Shown here: positions 23,221 to 33,312 of the stretch, one piece after another
Numbering within the stretch: position 1 is the first letter of the stretch
Layout of the letters: each line of letters begins with the position of its first letter
Assembly: GCF_002575655.3 (NCBI RefSeq)
Contig: NC_053036.3
Coordinates: 649,657,387 to 649,721,386 of the forward strand
From: Aegilops tauschii subsp. strangulata
Taxonomy: Eukaryota; Streptophyta; Magnoliopsida; Poales; Poaceae
Length of the DNA stretch: 64,000 nucleotides
Direction: 5' to 3'
Notes under the pieces: generated by a model
Database searches by the model: none
Told to the model about the DNA's origin: nothing
What the model saw: the letters and a program-made list of their open reading frames with translations, nothing else
Translations under genes and position numbers: made by a program

Positions 23221-24015
23221 TCATGTGGGTCTCATACCCATCTCTATCACAACACGTGATAGCCCATTTGTAAAGGGATCTGCCAGATTCTTAGCCGTAT
23301 GGACATAGTCCAACGCAATCACTCCGGAGTTTCTCAATTTTCTGACAGCTTTCAATCTCATTCTTATGTGTTTGTTGGACTTCATGTTGTGCTTTGAACT
23401 CTTCACCTTGGTGATGACAGTCTGATTATCACAGTTCATAAGGATAGCCGGAACCGGTTTATCAACCAATGGCAAGTCCATGAAAAGATCTCGAAGCCAT
23501 CCTGCTTCAACACCAGATGTGTCTATTGCTGTTAAATCTGCTTCCATTGTCGATCTCGTTAAGATCGTTTGCTTGCAAGACTTCCAGGATATAGTGCCAC
23601 CTCCAAGAGTAAACATATACCCAGTTGTGGCCTTCATGTCATCAGCATCAGAGATCGAATTCGCATCACTATACCCTTCAAGTACCGACGGGTCTCCGGT
23701 ATAGTGAAGTCCATAGTTCATAGTACCTTTAAGATAGCGCATAACTCTTTCAATAGAAGGCCAATGTGCATCACCCGGTTTGGAAACAAACTGGCTTAAT
23801 TTTCTCACAGGAAACGTGATGTCAGGCCTCGTTGCACTAGCTAGGTACATCAGTGAACCAATGATTTGAGAGTATCTCAATTGATCTTTAGCCTTGCCAT
23901 TGGACTTTCGAATCAACACGCTAGGATCATATGGTGTTTGAGATGGTGCGCAGTCCGAATGTCCAAAACGACTCAACACCTTCTCGGCGGCGGCACGGTC
24001 GGTGTTGGTGGACAT
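23221..24015 (-). CDS. Unit 1: open RNase H-only copia ORF (264 aa)
   Basis: The ORF is open from ATG 24015 to 23221. It starts MSTNTDRAAAEKVLSRFGHS, so a gag-like start is fused directly to the end of RT (DCAPSQTPYDPSVLIRKSNG, YSQIIGSLMYLASATRPDI) and then copia RNase H. The catalytic acids are kept: GYSDAN, STMEADL and NCDNQT, with the KNLADPF motif near the end. Gag, protease, integrase and most of RT are missing. Compared with the other units it lacks about five residues (DNASR) before EMGMRPT. RNase H degrades RNA in RNA:DNA hybrids. Whether this shortened ORF is expressed is unknown. An in-frame extension upstream exists, but the ATG in the ATCACCATGTCC context is the family's normal start. 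Confidence 0.75.
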   Translation of the reverse strand: MSTNTDRAAAEKVLSRFGHSDCAPSQTPYDPSVLIRKSNGKAKDQLRYSQIIGSLMYLASATRPDITFPVRKLSQFVSKPGDAHWPSIERVMRYLKGTMNYGLHYTGDPSVLEGYSDANSISDADDMKATTGYMFTLGGGTISWKSCKQTILTRSTMEADLTAIDTSGVEAGWLRDLFMDLPLVDKPVPAILMNCDNQTVITKVKSSKHNMKSNKHIRMRLKAVRKLRNSGVIALDYVHTAKNLADPFTNGLSRVVIEMGMRPT

Positions 24016-24465
24016 GGTGATGATGAAGGCGACGCGGACGTAGATAAAGTAGACGATCGGTAGCGAGCAGTCGCGTAATCGCTGCCCAAAAACCAATTTG
24101 CCCCTCACCATGTACAAGAACCAGAAGGGCGTGGTTTCGGAGACCTGCTGTCCCGTCGACCATGTACGCGCCGGACGGGATGGAGTCACCGGCGGCAGTA
24201 GCAGCAAGGGAACGACGGTGGGCTTGACCCACGTCCATGACAGCCCACGATCCGACGTCTCAGATCGTGGCCCAGCTGTCAGAGAACTCTCCGTTAGTGA
24301 CTGGCAAAATTAAGCGCGTAGGTGTGAGCTCGGCTCGGCTCAATCCCGCAACCCGCGGCGCGTCGTGGCGAGGGGGTGGCGTGGCGTGGCGAGGCAGGCG
24401 GCGGAGGAGGAGTGCGCGAGGGCCTCTTCTCTTCTCAAGATCCAATAGCATGTAGAAGAGAAACT

Positions 24466-24510
24466 CTTATAAAGAGGTCCAACTCCTCTTCCACTTCCGG
24501 GGTGGGACTA
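24466..24510 (-). promoter_or_regulatory. USE-like element plus TATA box in the copia LTR (unit 1)
   Basis: On the minus strand TAGTCCCACCCCG (24510-24498) is followed after 24 bp by TTTATAAG (24473-24466). TCCCACATCG-type upstream sequence elements with a TATA box at this distance form plant Pol III snRNA promoters. Similar pairs occur at about 26408-26450, 28347-28389 and 31656-31698 (CCTTATAAGG with 25 bp spacing). In an LTR this may simply serve Pol II. Confidence 0.5.
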
Positions 24511-25167
24511 AACTTTCCACTACACCTAGTGCCATATAACCCACATGGGCCCTTAGAGATTTTTCAGAAATTGCTATATGGGCCTAGAGCCCATCTCAAA
24601 CTTCAGCAATCCCCCACCAGATCTCGAGGGCCCGTTGTGTCCTCGGTTCCAATTACTGTTTCAATATACCAGTGTTTCAGTGAAGACCTGTTAAGGTTGA
24701 ACTTCACCTAGAGCAAGTAGCTACACTCCTTCACAACTGAACAATGGACTATGCCTTGAATTTTCAGTTTGGCGTAAAGAAGTTTCACCACATGTCTTAC
24801 TAGTACTAGGCTGCCGAAGGCTGACCCCTCGGGTGGAGCATATAAGTCACACTCCTGGCCTATTCATGAGCTTACTAGAGATCACCCCAATCTCATAGAC
24901 TGTAACCAGCAGTCGGGCTCACATAGGTATGTTCCTCCAAAGATCGCTCTGTAGGATAGCATGTTGCTTTCATAAGCTTTGGAACACATTAAGACAGTAG
25001 TCATCCTACCATATAGTATCAAGAGTATTGCATCTCCAACGGAGTGGGTTAGTATAGTTACTCTCCTAAGTTCATCACTGGCTTGTTTTCCCAGGTCCTA
25101 CTTCATGGGATCTCTGATCACATAGGTTCGGTTACCAACATGCAACTCATGTGGGTCTCATACCCAT

Positions 25168-25956
25168 CTACCTCGATGCATTATCTATCACAACACGTGA
25201 TAGCCCTTTTGTAAAGGGATCTGCCAGATTCTTAGCCGTACGGACATAGTCCAACGCAATCACTCCAGAGTTTCTCAATTTTCTGACAGCTTTCAATCTC
25301 ATTCTTATGTGTCTGTTGGACTTCATGTTGTCCTTTGAACTCTTCACCTTGGTGATGACAATCTGATTATCACAGTTCATAAGGATAGCCGGAACCGGTT
25401 TATCAACCAATGGCATGTCCATCAAAAGATCTCGAAGCCATCCTGCTTCAACACCAGATGTGTCTATTGCTGTTAAATCTGCTTCCATTGTCGATCTCGT
25501 TAAGATCGTTTGCTTGCATGACTTCCAGGATATAGCGCCACCTCCAAGAGTAAACATATACCCAGTTGTGGCCTTCATCTCATCCGCATCAGAGATCCAA
25601 TTCGTATCACTATACCCTTCAAGTACCGACGGGTCTCCGTTATAGTGAAGTCCATAGTTCATAGTACCTTTAAGTTAGCGCATAACTCTTTCAACAGAAG
25701 GCCAATGTGCATCACCCGGTTTGGAAACAAACTGGCTTAATTTGCTCACAGGAAACGTGATGTCAGGCCTCGTTGCGCTAGCTAGGTACATCAGTGAACC
25801 AATGATTTGAGAGTATCTCAATTGATCTTTAGCCTTGCCATTGGACTTTCGAATCAACACACTAGGATCATATGGTGTTTGAGATGGTGCGCAGTCCGAA
25901 TATCCAAAACGACTCAACACCTTCTCGGCGGCGGCACGGTCGGCGTCGGTGGACAT
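25168..25956 (-). pseudogene. Unit 2: RNase H-only copia ORF with shared stop
   Basis: Same layout as unit 1 (MSTDADRAAAEKVLSRFGYS ... GYSDTNWISD ... NCDNQI). It is interrupted by TAA at 25675-25677, where units 1 and 5 have Tyr in MRYLKG. The rest, from MNYGLHYNGDPS, is open. The same stop is present in units 3 and 4. Confidence 0.8.
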
Positions 25957-27086
25957 GGTGATGATGAAGGCGACGCGGACGTAGATGAAGTAGACAATCG
26001 GTAGCGAGCAGTCGCGTACTCGCTGCCCAAAAACCTATTCGCCCCTCACCGCGTACAGGAACCAGAAGGGCATGGTTTCGGAGACCTGCTGTCCCGTCGA
26101 CTATGTACGCGGCGGACGGGATGGAGTCACCGGCGGCAGCAGCAGCAAGGGAACGACGGTGGGCTCGACCCACGTCCATGACAGCCCATGATCCGACGTC
26201 TTAGATCGTGGCCCAGCTGTCAGAGAACTCTCCGTTAGTGACTGGCAAAAATAAGCGCGTAGGTGTGAGCTCGGCTCGGCTCAATCCCGCAACCCGCGGC
26301 GCATCATGGCGAGGCGTGGCGTGGCGTGGCGAGGCAGGCGGCGGAGGAGGAGTGCGTGAGGGCCTCTTCTCTTCTGAAGGTCCAATAGCATGTAGAAGAG
26401 AAACCCTTATAAGGACGTCCAACTCCTCTTCCACTTCCGGGGTGGGACTAAACTTCCCACTACACCTAGTGCCATATAACCCACATGGGCCCTTAGAGAT
26501 TTTTCAGAAATTGCTATATGGGCCTAGAGCCCATCTCAAACTTCAGCAATCCCCCACCAGATCTCGAGGGCCCGTTGTGTCCTCGGTTCCAATTACTGTT
26601 TCAATATACCAGTGTTTCAGTGAAGACCTGTTAAGGTTGACCTTCACCTAGAGCAAGTAGCTACACTCCTTCACAACTGAACAATGGACTATGCCTTGAA
26701 TTGTCAGTTTGGCGTAAAGAAGTTTCACCACATGTCTTACTAGTACTAGGCTGCCGAAGGCTGACCCCTCGGGTGGAGCATATAAGTCACACTCCTGGCC
26801 TATTCATGAGCTTACTAGAGATCACCCCAATCTCATAGACTGTAACCAGCAGTCGGGCTCACATAGGTATGTTCCTCCAAAGATCGCTCTGTAGGATAGC
26901 ATGTTGCTTTCATAAGCTTTGGAACACATTAAGACAGTAGTCATCCTACCATACAGTATCAAGAGTATTGCATCTCCAACGGAGTGGGTTAGTATAGTTA
27001 CTCTCCTAAGTTCATCACTGGCTTGTTTTCCCAGGTCCTACTTCATGGGATCTCTGATCACATAGGTTGGGTTACCACCATGCAAC

Positions 27087-27895
27087 TCATGTGGGTCTCA
27101 TACCCATCTCCCTCGATGCATTATCTATCACAACACGTGATAGCCCTTTTGTAAAGGGATCTGCCAGATTCTTAGCCGTACGGACATAGTCCAACGCAAT
27201 CACTCCAGAGTTTCTCAATTTTCTGACAGCTTTCAATCTCATTCTTATGTGTCTGTTGGACTTCATGTTGCCCTTTGAACTCTTCACCTTGGTCATGACA
27301 ATCTGATTATCACAGTTCATAAGGATAGCCGGAAACGGTTTATCAACCAATGGCATGTCCATCAAAAGATCTCGAAGCCATCCTGCTTCAACACAGATGT
27401 GTCTATTGCTGTTAAATCTGCTTCCATTGTCGATCTCGTTAAGATCGTTTGCTTGCATGACTTCCAGGATATAGCGCCACCTCAGAGAGTAAACATATAC
27501 CCAGTTGTGGCCTTCATCTCATCCGCATCAGAGATCCAATTCGTATCACTATATCCTTCAAGTACCGACGGGTCTCCGTTATAGTGAAGTCCATAGTTCA
27601 TAGTACCTTTAAGTTAGCGCATAACTCTTTCAACAGAAGGCCAATGTGCATCACCCGGTTTGGAAACAAACCGGCTTAATTTGCTCACAGGAAACGTGAT
27701 GTCAGGCCTCGTTGCGCTAGCTAGGTACATCAGTGAACCAATGATTTGAGAGTATCTCAATTGATCTTTAGCCTTGCCATTGGACTTTCGAATCAACACA
27801 CTAGGATCATATGGTGTTTGAGATGGTGCGCAGTCCGAATATCCAAAACGACTCAACACCTTCTCGGCGGCGGCACGGTCGGCGTCGGTGGACAT
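27087..27895 (-). pseudogene. Unit 3: RNase H-only copia ORF with stop and frameshift
   Basis: It carries the shared TAA (27614-27616) and additionally lost one base near 27394 (AACACAGATG for AACACCAGATG), shifting the frame before VEAGWLRD. Otherwise it is nearly identical to units 2 and 4. Confidence 0.8.
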
Positions 27896-29025
27896 GGTGA
27901 TGATGAAGGCGACGCGGACGTAGATGAAGTAGACAATCGGTAGCGAGCAGTCGCGTAATCGCTGCCCAAAAACCTATTCGCCCCTCACCGCGTACAGGAA
28001 CCAGAAGGGCATGTTTTCGGAGACCTGCTGTCCCGTCGACTATGTACGCGGCGGACGGGATGGAGTCACCGGCGGCAGCAGCAGCAAGGGAACGACGGTG
28101 GGCTCGACCCACGTCCATGACAGCCCATGATCCGACGTCTCAGATCGTGGCCCAGCTGTCAGAGAACTCTCCGTTAGTGACTGGCAAAAATAAGCACGTA
28201 GGTGTGAGCTCGGCTCGGCTCAATCCCGCAACCCGCGGCGCATCATGGCGAGGCGTGGCGTGGCGTGGCGAGGCAGGCGGCGGAGGAGGAGTGCGTGAGG
28301 GCCTCTTCTCTTCTGAAGGTCCAATAGCATGTAGAAGAGAAACCCTTATAAGGACGTCCAACTCCTCTTCCACTTCCGGGGTGGGACTAAACTTCCCACT
28401 ACACCTAGTGCCATATAACCCACATGGGCCCTTAGAGATTTTTCAGAAATTGCTATATGGGCCTAGAGCCCATCTCAAACTTCAGCAATCCCCCACCAGA
28501 TCTAGAGGGCCCGTTGTGTCCTCGGTTCTAATTACTGTTTCAATATACCAGTGTTTCAGTGAAGACCTGTTAAGGTTGAACTTCACCTAGAGCAAGTAGC
28601 TACACTCCTTCACAACTGAACAATGGACTATGCCTTGAATTGTCAGTTTGGCGTAAAGAAGTTTCACCACATGTCTTACTAGTACTAGGCTGCCGAAGGC
28701 TGACCCCTCGGGTGGAGCATATAAGTCACACTCCTGGCCTATTCATGAGCTTACTAGAGATCACCCCAATCTCATAGACTGTAACCAGCAGTCGGGCTCA
28801 CATAGGTATGTTCCTCCAAAGATCGCTCTGTAGGATAGCATGTTGCTTTCATAAGCTTTGGAACACATTAAGACAGTAGTCATCCTACCATACAGTATCA
28901 AGAGTATTGCATCTCCAACGGAGTGGGTTAGTATAGTTACTCTCCTAAGTTCATGACTGGCTTGTTTTCCCAGGTCCTACTTCATGGGATCTCTGATCAC
29001 ATAGGTTGGGTTACCACCATGCAAC

Positions 29026-29835
29026 TCATGTGGGTCTCATACCCATCTCCCTCGATGCATTATCTATCACAACACGTGATAGCCCTTTTGTAAAGGGATC
29101 TGCCAGATTCTTAGCCGTACGGACATAGTCCAACGCAATCACTCCAGAGTTTCTCAATTTTCTGACAGCTTTCAATCTCATTCTTATGTGTCTGTTGGAC
29201 TTCATGTTGTCCTTTGAACTCTTCACCTTGGTGATGACAATCTGATTATCACAGTTCATAAGGATAGCCGGAACCGGTTTATCAACCAATGGCATGTCCA
29301 TCAAAAGATCTCGAAGCCATCCTGCTTCAACACCAGATGTGTCTAGTGCTGTTAAATCTGCTTCCATTGTCGATCTCGTTAAGATCGTTTTCTTGCATGA
29401 CTTCCAGGATATAGAGCCACCTCCAAGAGTAAACATATACCCAGTTGTGGCCTTCATCTCATCCGCATCAGAGATCCAATTCGTATCACTATACCCTTCA
29501 AGTACCGACGGGTCTCCGTTATAGTGAAGTCCATAGTTCATAGTACCTTTAAGTTAGCGCATAACTCTTTCAACAGAAGGCCAATGTGCATCACCCGGTT
29601 TGGAAACAAACCGGCTTAATTTGCTCACAGGAAACGTGATGTCAGGCCTCGTTGCGCTAGCTAGGTACATCAGTGAACCAATGATTTGAGAGTATCTCAA
29701 TTGATCTTTAGCCTTGCCATTGGACTTTCGAATCAACACACTAGGATCATATGGTGTTTGAGATGGTGCGCAGTCCGAATATCCAAAACGACTCAACACC
29801 TTCTCGGCGGTGGCACGGTCGGCGTCGGTGGACAT
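29026..29835 (-). pseudogene. Unit 4: RNase H-only copia ORF with shared stop
   Basis: It carries the shared TAA (29554-29556); the downstream 171-codon RNase H segment is open and keeps D, E and D. The LTR part of this unit is cut at 30173, where sequence jumps into the start of unit 5. Confidence 0.8.
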
Positions 29836-30397
29836 GGTGATGATGAAGGCGACGCGGACGTAGATGAAGTAGACAATCGGTAGCGAGCAGTCGCGTAATC
29901 GCTGCCCAAAAACCTATTCGCCCCTCACCGCGTACAGGAACCAGAAGGGCATGTTTTCGGAGACCTGCTGTCCCGTCGACTATGTACGCGGCGGACGGGA
30001 TGGAGTCACCGGCGGCAGCAGCAGCAAGGGAACGACGGTGGGCTCGACCCACGTCCATGACAGCCCATGATCCGACGTCTCAGATCGTGGCCCAGCTGTC
30101 AGAGAACTCTCCGTTAGTGACTGGCAAAAATAAGCGCGTAGGTGTGAGCTCGGCTCGGCTCAATCCCGCAACATAGGTATGTTCCTCCAAAGATCGAACT
30201 ATAGGATAGCATCTTGCTTTCATAACCTTTGGAACACATTAAGACAGTAGTCATCCTACCATACAATATCAAGAGTATTGCATCTCCAACGGAGTGGGTT
30301 AGTATAGTTACTCTCCTCAGTTCACCACTGGCTTGTTTTCCCAGGTCCTACCTCATGGGATCTCCGAGCACATAGGTTGGGTTACCACCATGGCAAC

Positions 30398-31207
30398 TCA
30401 TGTGGGATTCATACCCATCTCCCTCGATGCATTATCTATCACAACACGTGATAGCCCTTTTGTGAAGGGATCTGCCAGATTCTTAGCCGTATGGACATAG
30501 TCCAACGCTATCACTCTGGAGTTTATCAATTTTCTGACAGCTTTCAATCTCATTCTTATGTGTCTGTTGGACTTCATGTTGTCCTTTGAACTCTTCACCT
30601 TGGTGATGACAGTCTGATTATCACAGTTCATCAGGATAGCCGAAACCAGTTTATCAACCAATGGCAAGTCAATCAAAAGATCTCGAAGCCATCCTCCTTC
30701 AACACCAGATGTGTCTAATGCTGTTAATTCTGCTTCCATTGTCGATCTTGCTAAGATCTTATGCTTGCAAGACTTCCAGGAAACAGCGCCACCACCAAGA
30801 GTAAACATATGCCCAGTTGTGGCCTTCATCTCATCAGCATCAGAGATCCAATTCGCATCACTATACCCTTAAAGCACTGATGGATCTCTGGTATAGTGCA
30901 GTCCATAGTTCATAGTACCTTTCAGATAGCGCATAACTCTTTCAACAGCATGCCAATGTGCATCACCTAGTTTGGAAACAAACCGGCTAAATTTGCTCAC
31001 AGCAAACACGATGTCAGGCCTCGTTGCGCTAGCTAGGTAGATCAGTGAACCAATGATTTCCGATTATCTCAATTGATCATTATCCATGCCTTTGGACTTT
31101 CGAATCAACACGCTAGGATCATATGGTGTTTGAGATGGTGCGCAGTCCGAATATCCAAAAAGAGTCAACACCTTCTCGGCGGCGGCATGGTCAGCGTCGG
31201 TGGACAT
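30398..31207 (-). pseudogene. Unit 5: older, more diverged RNase H-only copia ORF
   Basis: It has Tyr at the position of the shared stop but carries its own lesions. One is a stop in DPSVL at about 30871; there are also changes in the amino-terminal part. The segment from [13 protein letters not shown] to EMGMNPT is open (143 codons). Its divergence from units 2-4 suggests it is closest to the founding copy. Confidence 0.75.
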
Positions 31208-31878
31208 GGTGATGATGAAGGCGACGCGGACGTAGAGGAAGTAGACGATCGGTAGCGAGAAGTCGCGTAATCGCTCCCCAAGAACCTATTCGCCCCTCAC
31301 CACATACAGGAACCAGAAGGGCGTGGTTTCGGAGACCTGCTCTCCCGTCGACCGTGTACGCGGCGGATGGGATGGAGTCACCGGCGGCAGCAGCAGCAAG
31401 GGAACGACGGCGGGCTTGAACCATGTCCATGACAGCCCATGATCCGACGTCTCAGATCGTGGCCTAGCTGTCAGAGAACTCTCCGTTAGTGACTGGCAAA
31501 AATAAGCTCGTAGGTGTGAGCTCGGCTCGGCTCAATCCCGCAACCCGCGGCGCGTCGTGGCGAGGCGTGGCGTGGCGAGGCGGGTGGCAAGGGAGGAGTG
31601 CGCGAGGGCCTCTTCTCTTCTCAAGCTCCAATATCATGTAGAAGAGAAACCCTTATAAGGAGGTCCAACTCCTCTTCCACTTCCGGTGTGGGACTAAACA
31701 TCCCACTACACCTAGTGCCATATAACCCACATTGGCCCTTAGAGATTTTTCAGAAATTGCTATATGGGCCTAGAGCCCATCTCAAATTTCAAATTTTAGG
31801 TATCCCCCACCAGATCTCGAGGGCCCATTGTGTCCTCTATTCCAATTACTGTTTTGATATACCAGTGTTTCAGTGAAG

Positions 31879-32160
31879 ACCTGTTAAGGTTGAACTTCAC
31901 CTATAGCAAGTAGCTACACTCCTTCACAACTGAATAATGGACTATGCCTTGAATTGTCAGTTTGGCATAAAGAAGTTTCACCACATGTCTTACTAGTACT
32001 AGGCTGCCGAAGGCTGACCTGTTAAAGTTGAACTTCACCTATAGCAAGTAGCTACACTCCTTCACAACTAAGCAATAGACTATGCCTTGAATTGTCAGTT
32101 TGGCGTAAAGAAGTTTCACCACATGTCTTACTAGTACTAGGCTGCCGAAGGCTGACCCCT
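31879..32160. repeat. 140-bp tandem duplication at the right end of the copia array
   Basis: The segment GACCTGTTAAGGTTGAACTTCACC ... CTGCCGAAGGCTGACC at 31879-32018 is repeated at 32019-32160 with a few differences. It lies in the 3' region of the copia unit and shows continuing local slippage or recombination. Confidence 0.85.
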
Positions 32161-32200
32161 CGGGTGGAGCATATAAGTCACAGTCCTGGCCTATTCATGA

Positions 32201-32575
32201 CACTACTAGAAAAACGCTTACTAGTGGCGCACCAGTTTTGCCTACTAATGGCTCACTACTGGTGCGCCACTAGCACCACGCCACTAGTATTTTTTACTAA
32301 TGGTGCACCTCTAGTGAGCCATTAGTATAGGCCACGGTGCGCCATTAGTATGCCTCCCAGGGGGCCATATATACCCATGTGCTTTGCCATACTAATGGCG
32401 CACTACTGGGTGATGCGCCATTAGTATCCTTTGGCATACTAATGGCGCATTGCTGGGTGATGCGCCATTAGTATCCTCTGGCATACTAATGGCGTACTGT
32501 GGTGTGATGCGCCATTAGTATCCTTTGGCATACTAATGGTGCACGTTGGTGTGATGCGCCATTAGTATGTATATT
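32201..32575. repeat. Left TIR and subterminal repeats of CACTA-1
   Basis: The TIR CACTACTAGAAAAA is followed by many short inverted motifs. From 32391 to 32566 four units of about 45 bp each read ACTAATGGCGCA ... GTGATGCGCCATTAGTATCC. These arrays bind the element-encoded proteins in known En/Spm systems. Confidence 0.85.
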
Positions 32576-32812
32576 AGGGATTTTTTTTTGTTTTCTGATT
32601 TTTGCACAGATTACAAAATATATTATTGGACATAATATAAGCAGCACCACACAGCAACAGCAGATTCATCGAATACAATAGAAGATTAGTCTCCGAATAC
32701 AATTCATCATATTAGTCTCCGAATTCAAAAGACCGAACAAAGATAGAACATTACAAGTCTCGAGACCGCGAGTAGCGAGTTTGTCTTCACATTACAAGTT
32801 GATATCGATCAT

Positions 32813-33067
32813 CTAAACTACCATCACATAGAAGAGAGCTGCGGTCATCACGATGAGCATCATCGCGATGAAACTGGTCTTCATCCGGTTCCTCCAACGC
32901 TCCCTCCTCTCTCCCGCTAGATAGCGCGCGTATCTAGATTCCGCCTCCGCCCTAGTGGTGTACCCTTTGTAACTATTACCGCTGAAACGGTGAACCTGTC
33001 TCCGACACTCCTCCCAGTCGTCGTAGACTCCGGGAACCTTACCCTTGTACACGACATACGATGGCAT
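32813..33067 (-). CDS. Small protein: RNase H1 N-terminal (hybrid-binding) domain plus membrane segment
   Basis: The 84-residue ORF starts MPSYVVYKGKVPGVYDDW and continues EECRRQVHRFSGNSYKGYTT and RAEAESRYARYLAG. This is the complete RNase H1 N-terminal / caulimovirus-VI-like hybrid-binding fold: YVV-G-PGVY, W..C...V..F....YKGY.T..EA. Residues about 61-84 (TSFIAMMLIVMTAALFYVMVV) form one hydrophobic helix at the very end, a possible tail anchor. There is no RNase H catalytic domain. It lies downstream of the ULP-like gene on the same strand, so it may be a separate gene or a last exon. The domain binds RNA:DNA hybrid or dsRNA; its job in a DNA transposon is not known to me. Confidence 0.7.
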   Translation of the reverse strand: MPSYVVYKGKVPGVYDDWEECRRQVHRFSGNSYKGYTTRAEAESRYARYLAGERRERWRNRMKTSFIAMMLIVMTAALFYVMVV

Positions 33068-33312
33068 CTCTATGCACTAGCCAAACAACAGACAATACAT
33101 AAGCAATATATAAGTATGCAACAAAAGGATCGGAAGAGAAAAGCAAGACATTAATAGCATGATTCATGGTCCTACTAATAAATAGCATCGATTACATCTA
33201 AGTTGAACGACTGTCCAAACCAAAGAGGCATACAAGTTCATTAAAGTGTAATTACAACATGAGCTAATCAATGTTTCAGAACTACACATAGCATCACTAC
33301 TTTCGACTCGAC

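Larger units (their letters stand above)
22938..32200 (-). mobile_element. Tandem array of an internally deleted Ty1/copia element (five units sharing LTRs)
   Basis: The same block recurs with a period of 1,939-1,941 bp. The start codon of its ORF lies at 24015, 25956, 27895 and 29835, then at 31207, only 1,372 bp later because unit 4 lost about 570 bp at 30173. Each unit read on the minus strand has an LTR-like segment with a TATA box, a leader, an ORF made only of the end of RT plus RNase H, a 3' region and a polypurine tract GGTGGGGGAT, then the next LTR. One LTR per unit is the structure expected from unequal recombination between LTRs. Bases 22938-22996 match a copia leader also seen near 59556. 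Confidence 0.85.

Noticed and set aside
24044..24238. About 100-codon frames starting MDVGxAHRRSLA in each copia unit (also 26179, 28118, 30058, 31430)
   Set aside because: They overlap the untranslated leader of the copia unit in another frame and have no domain.
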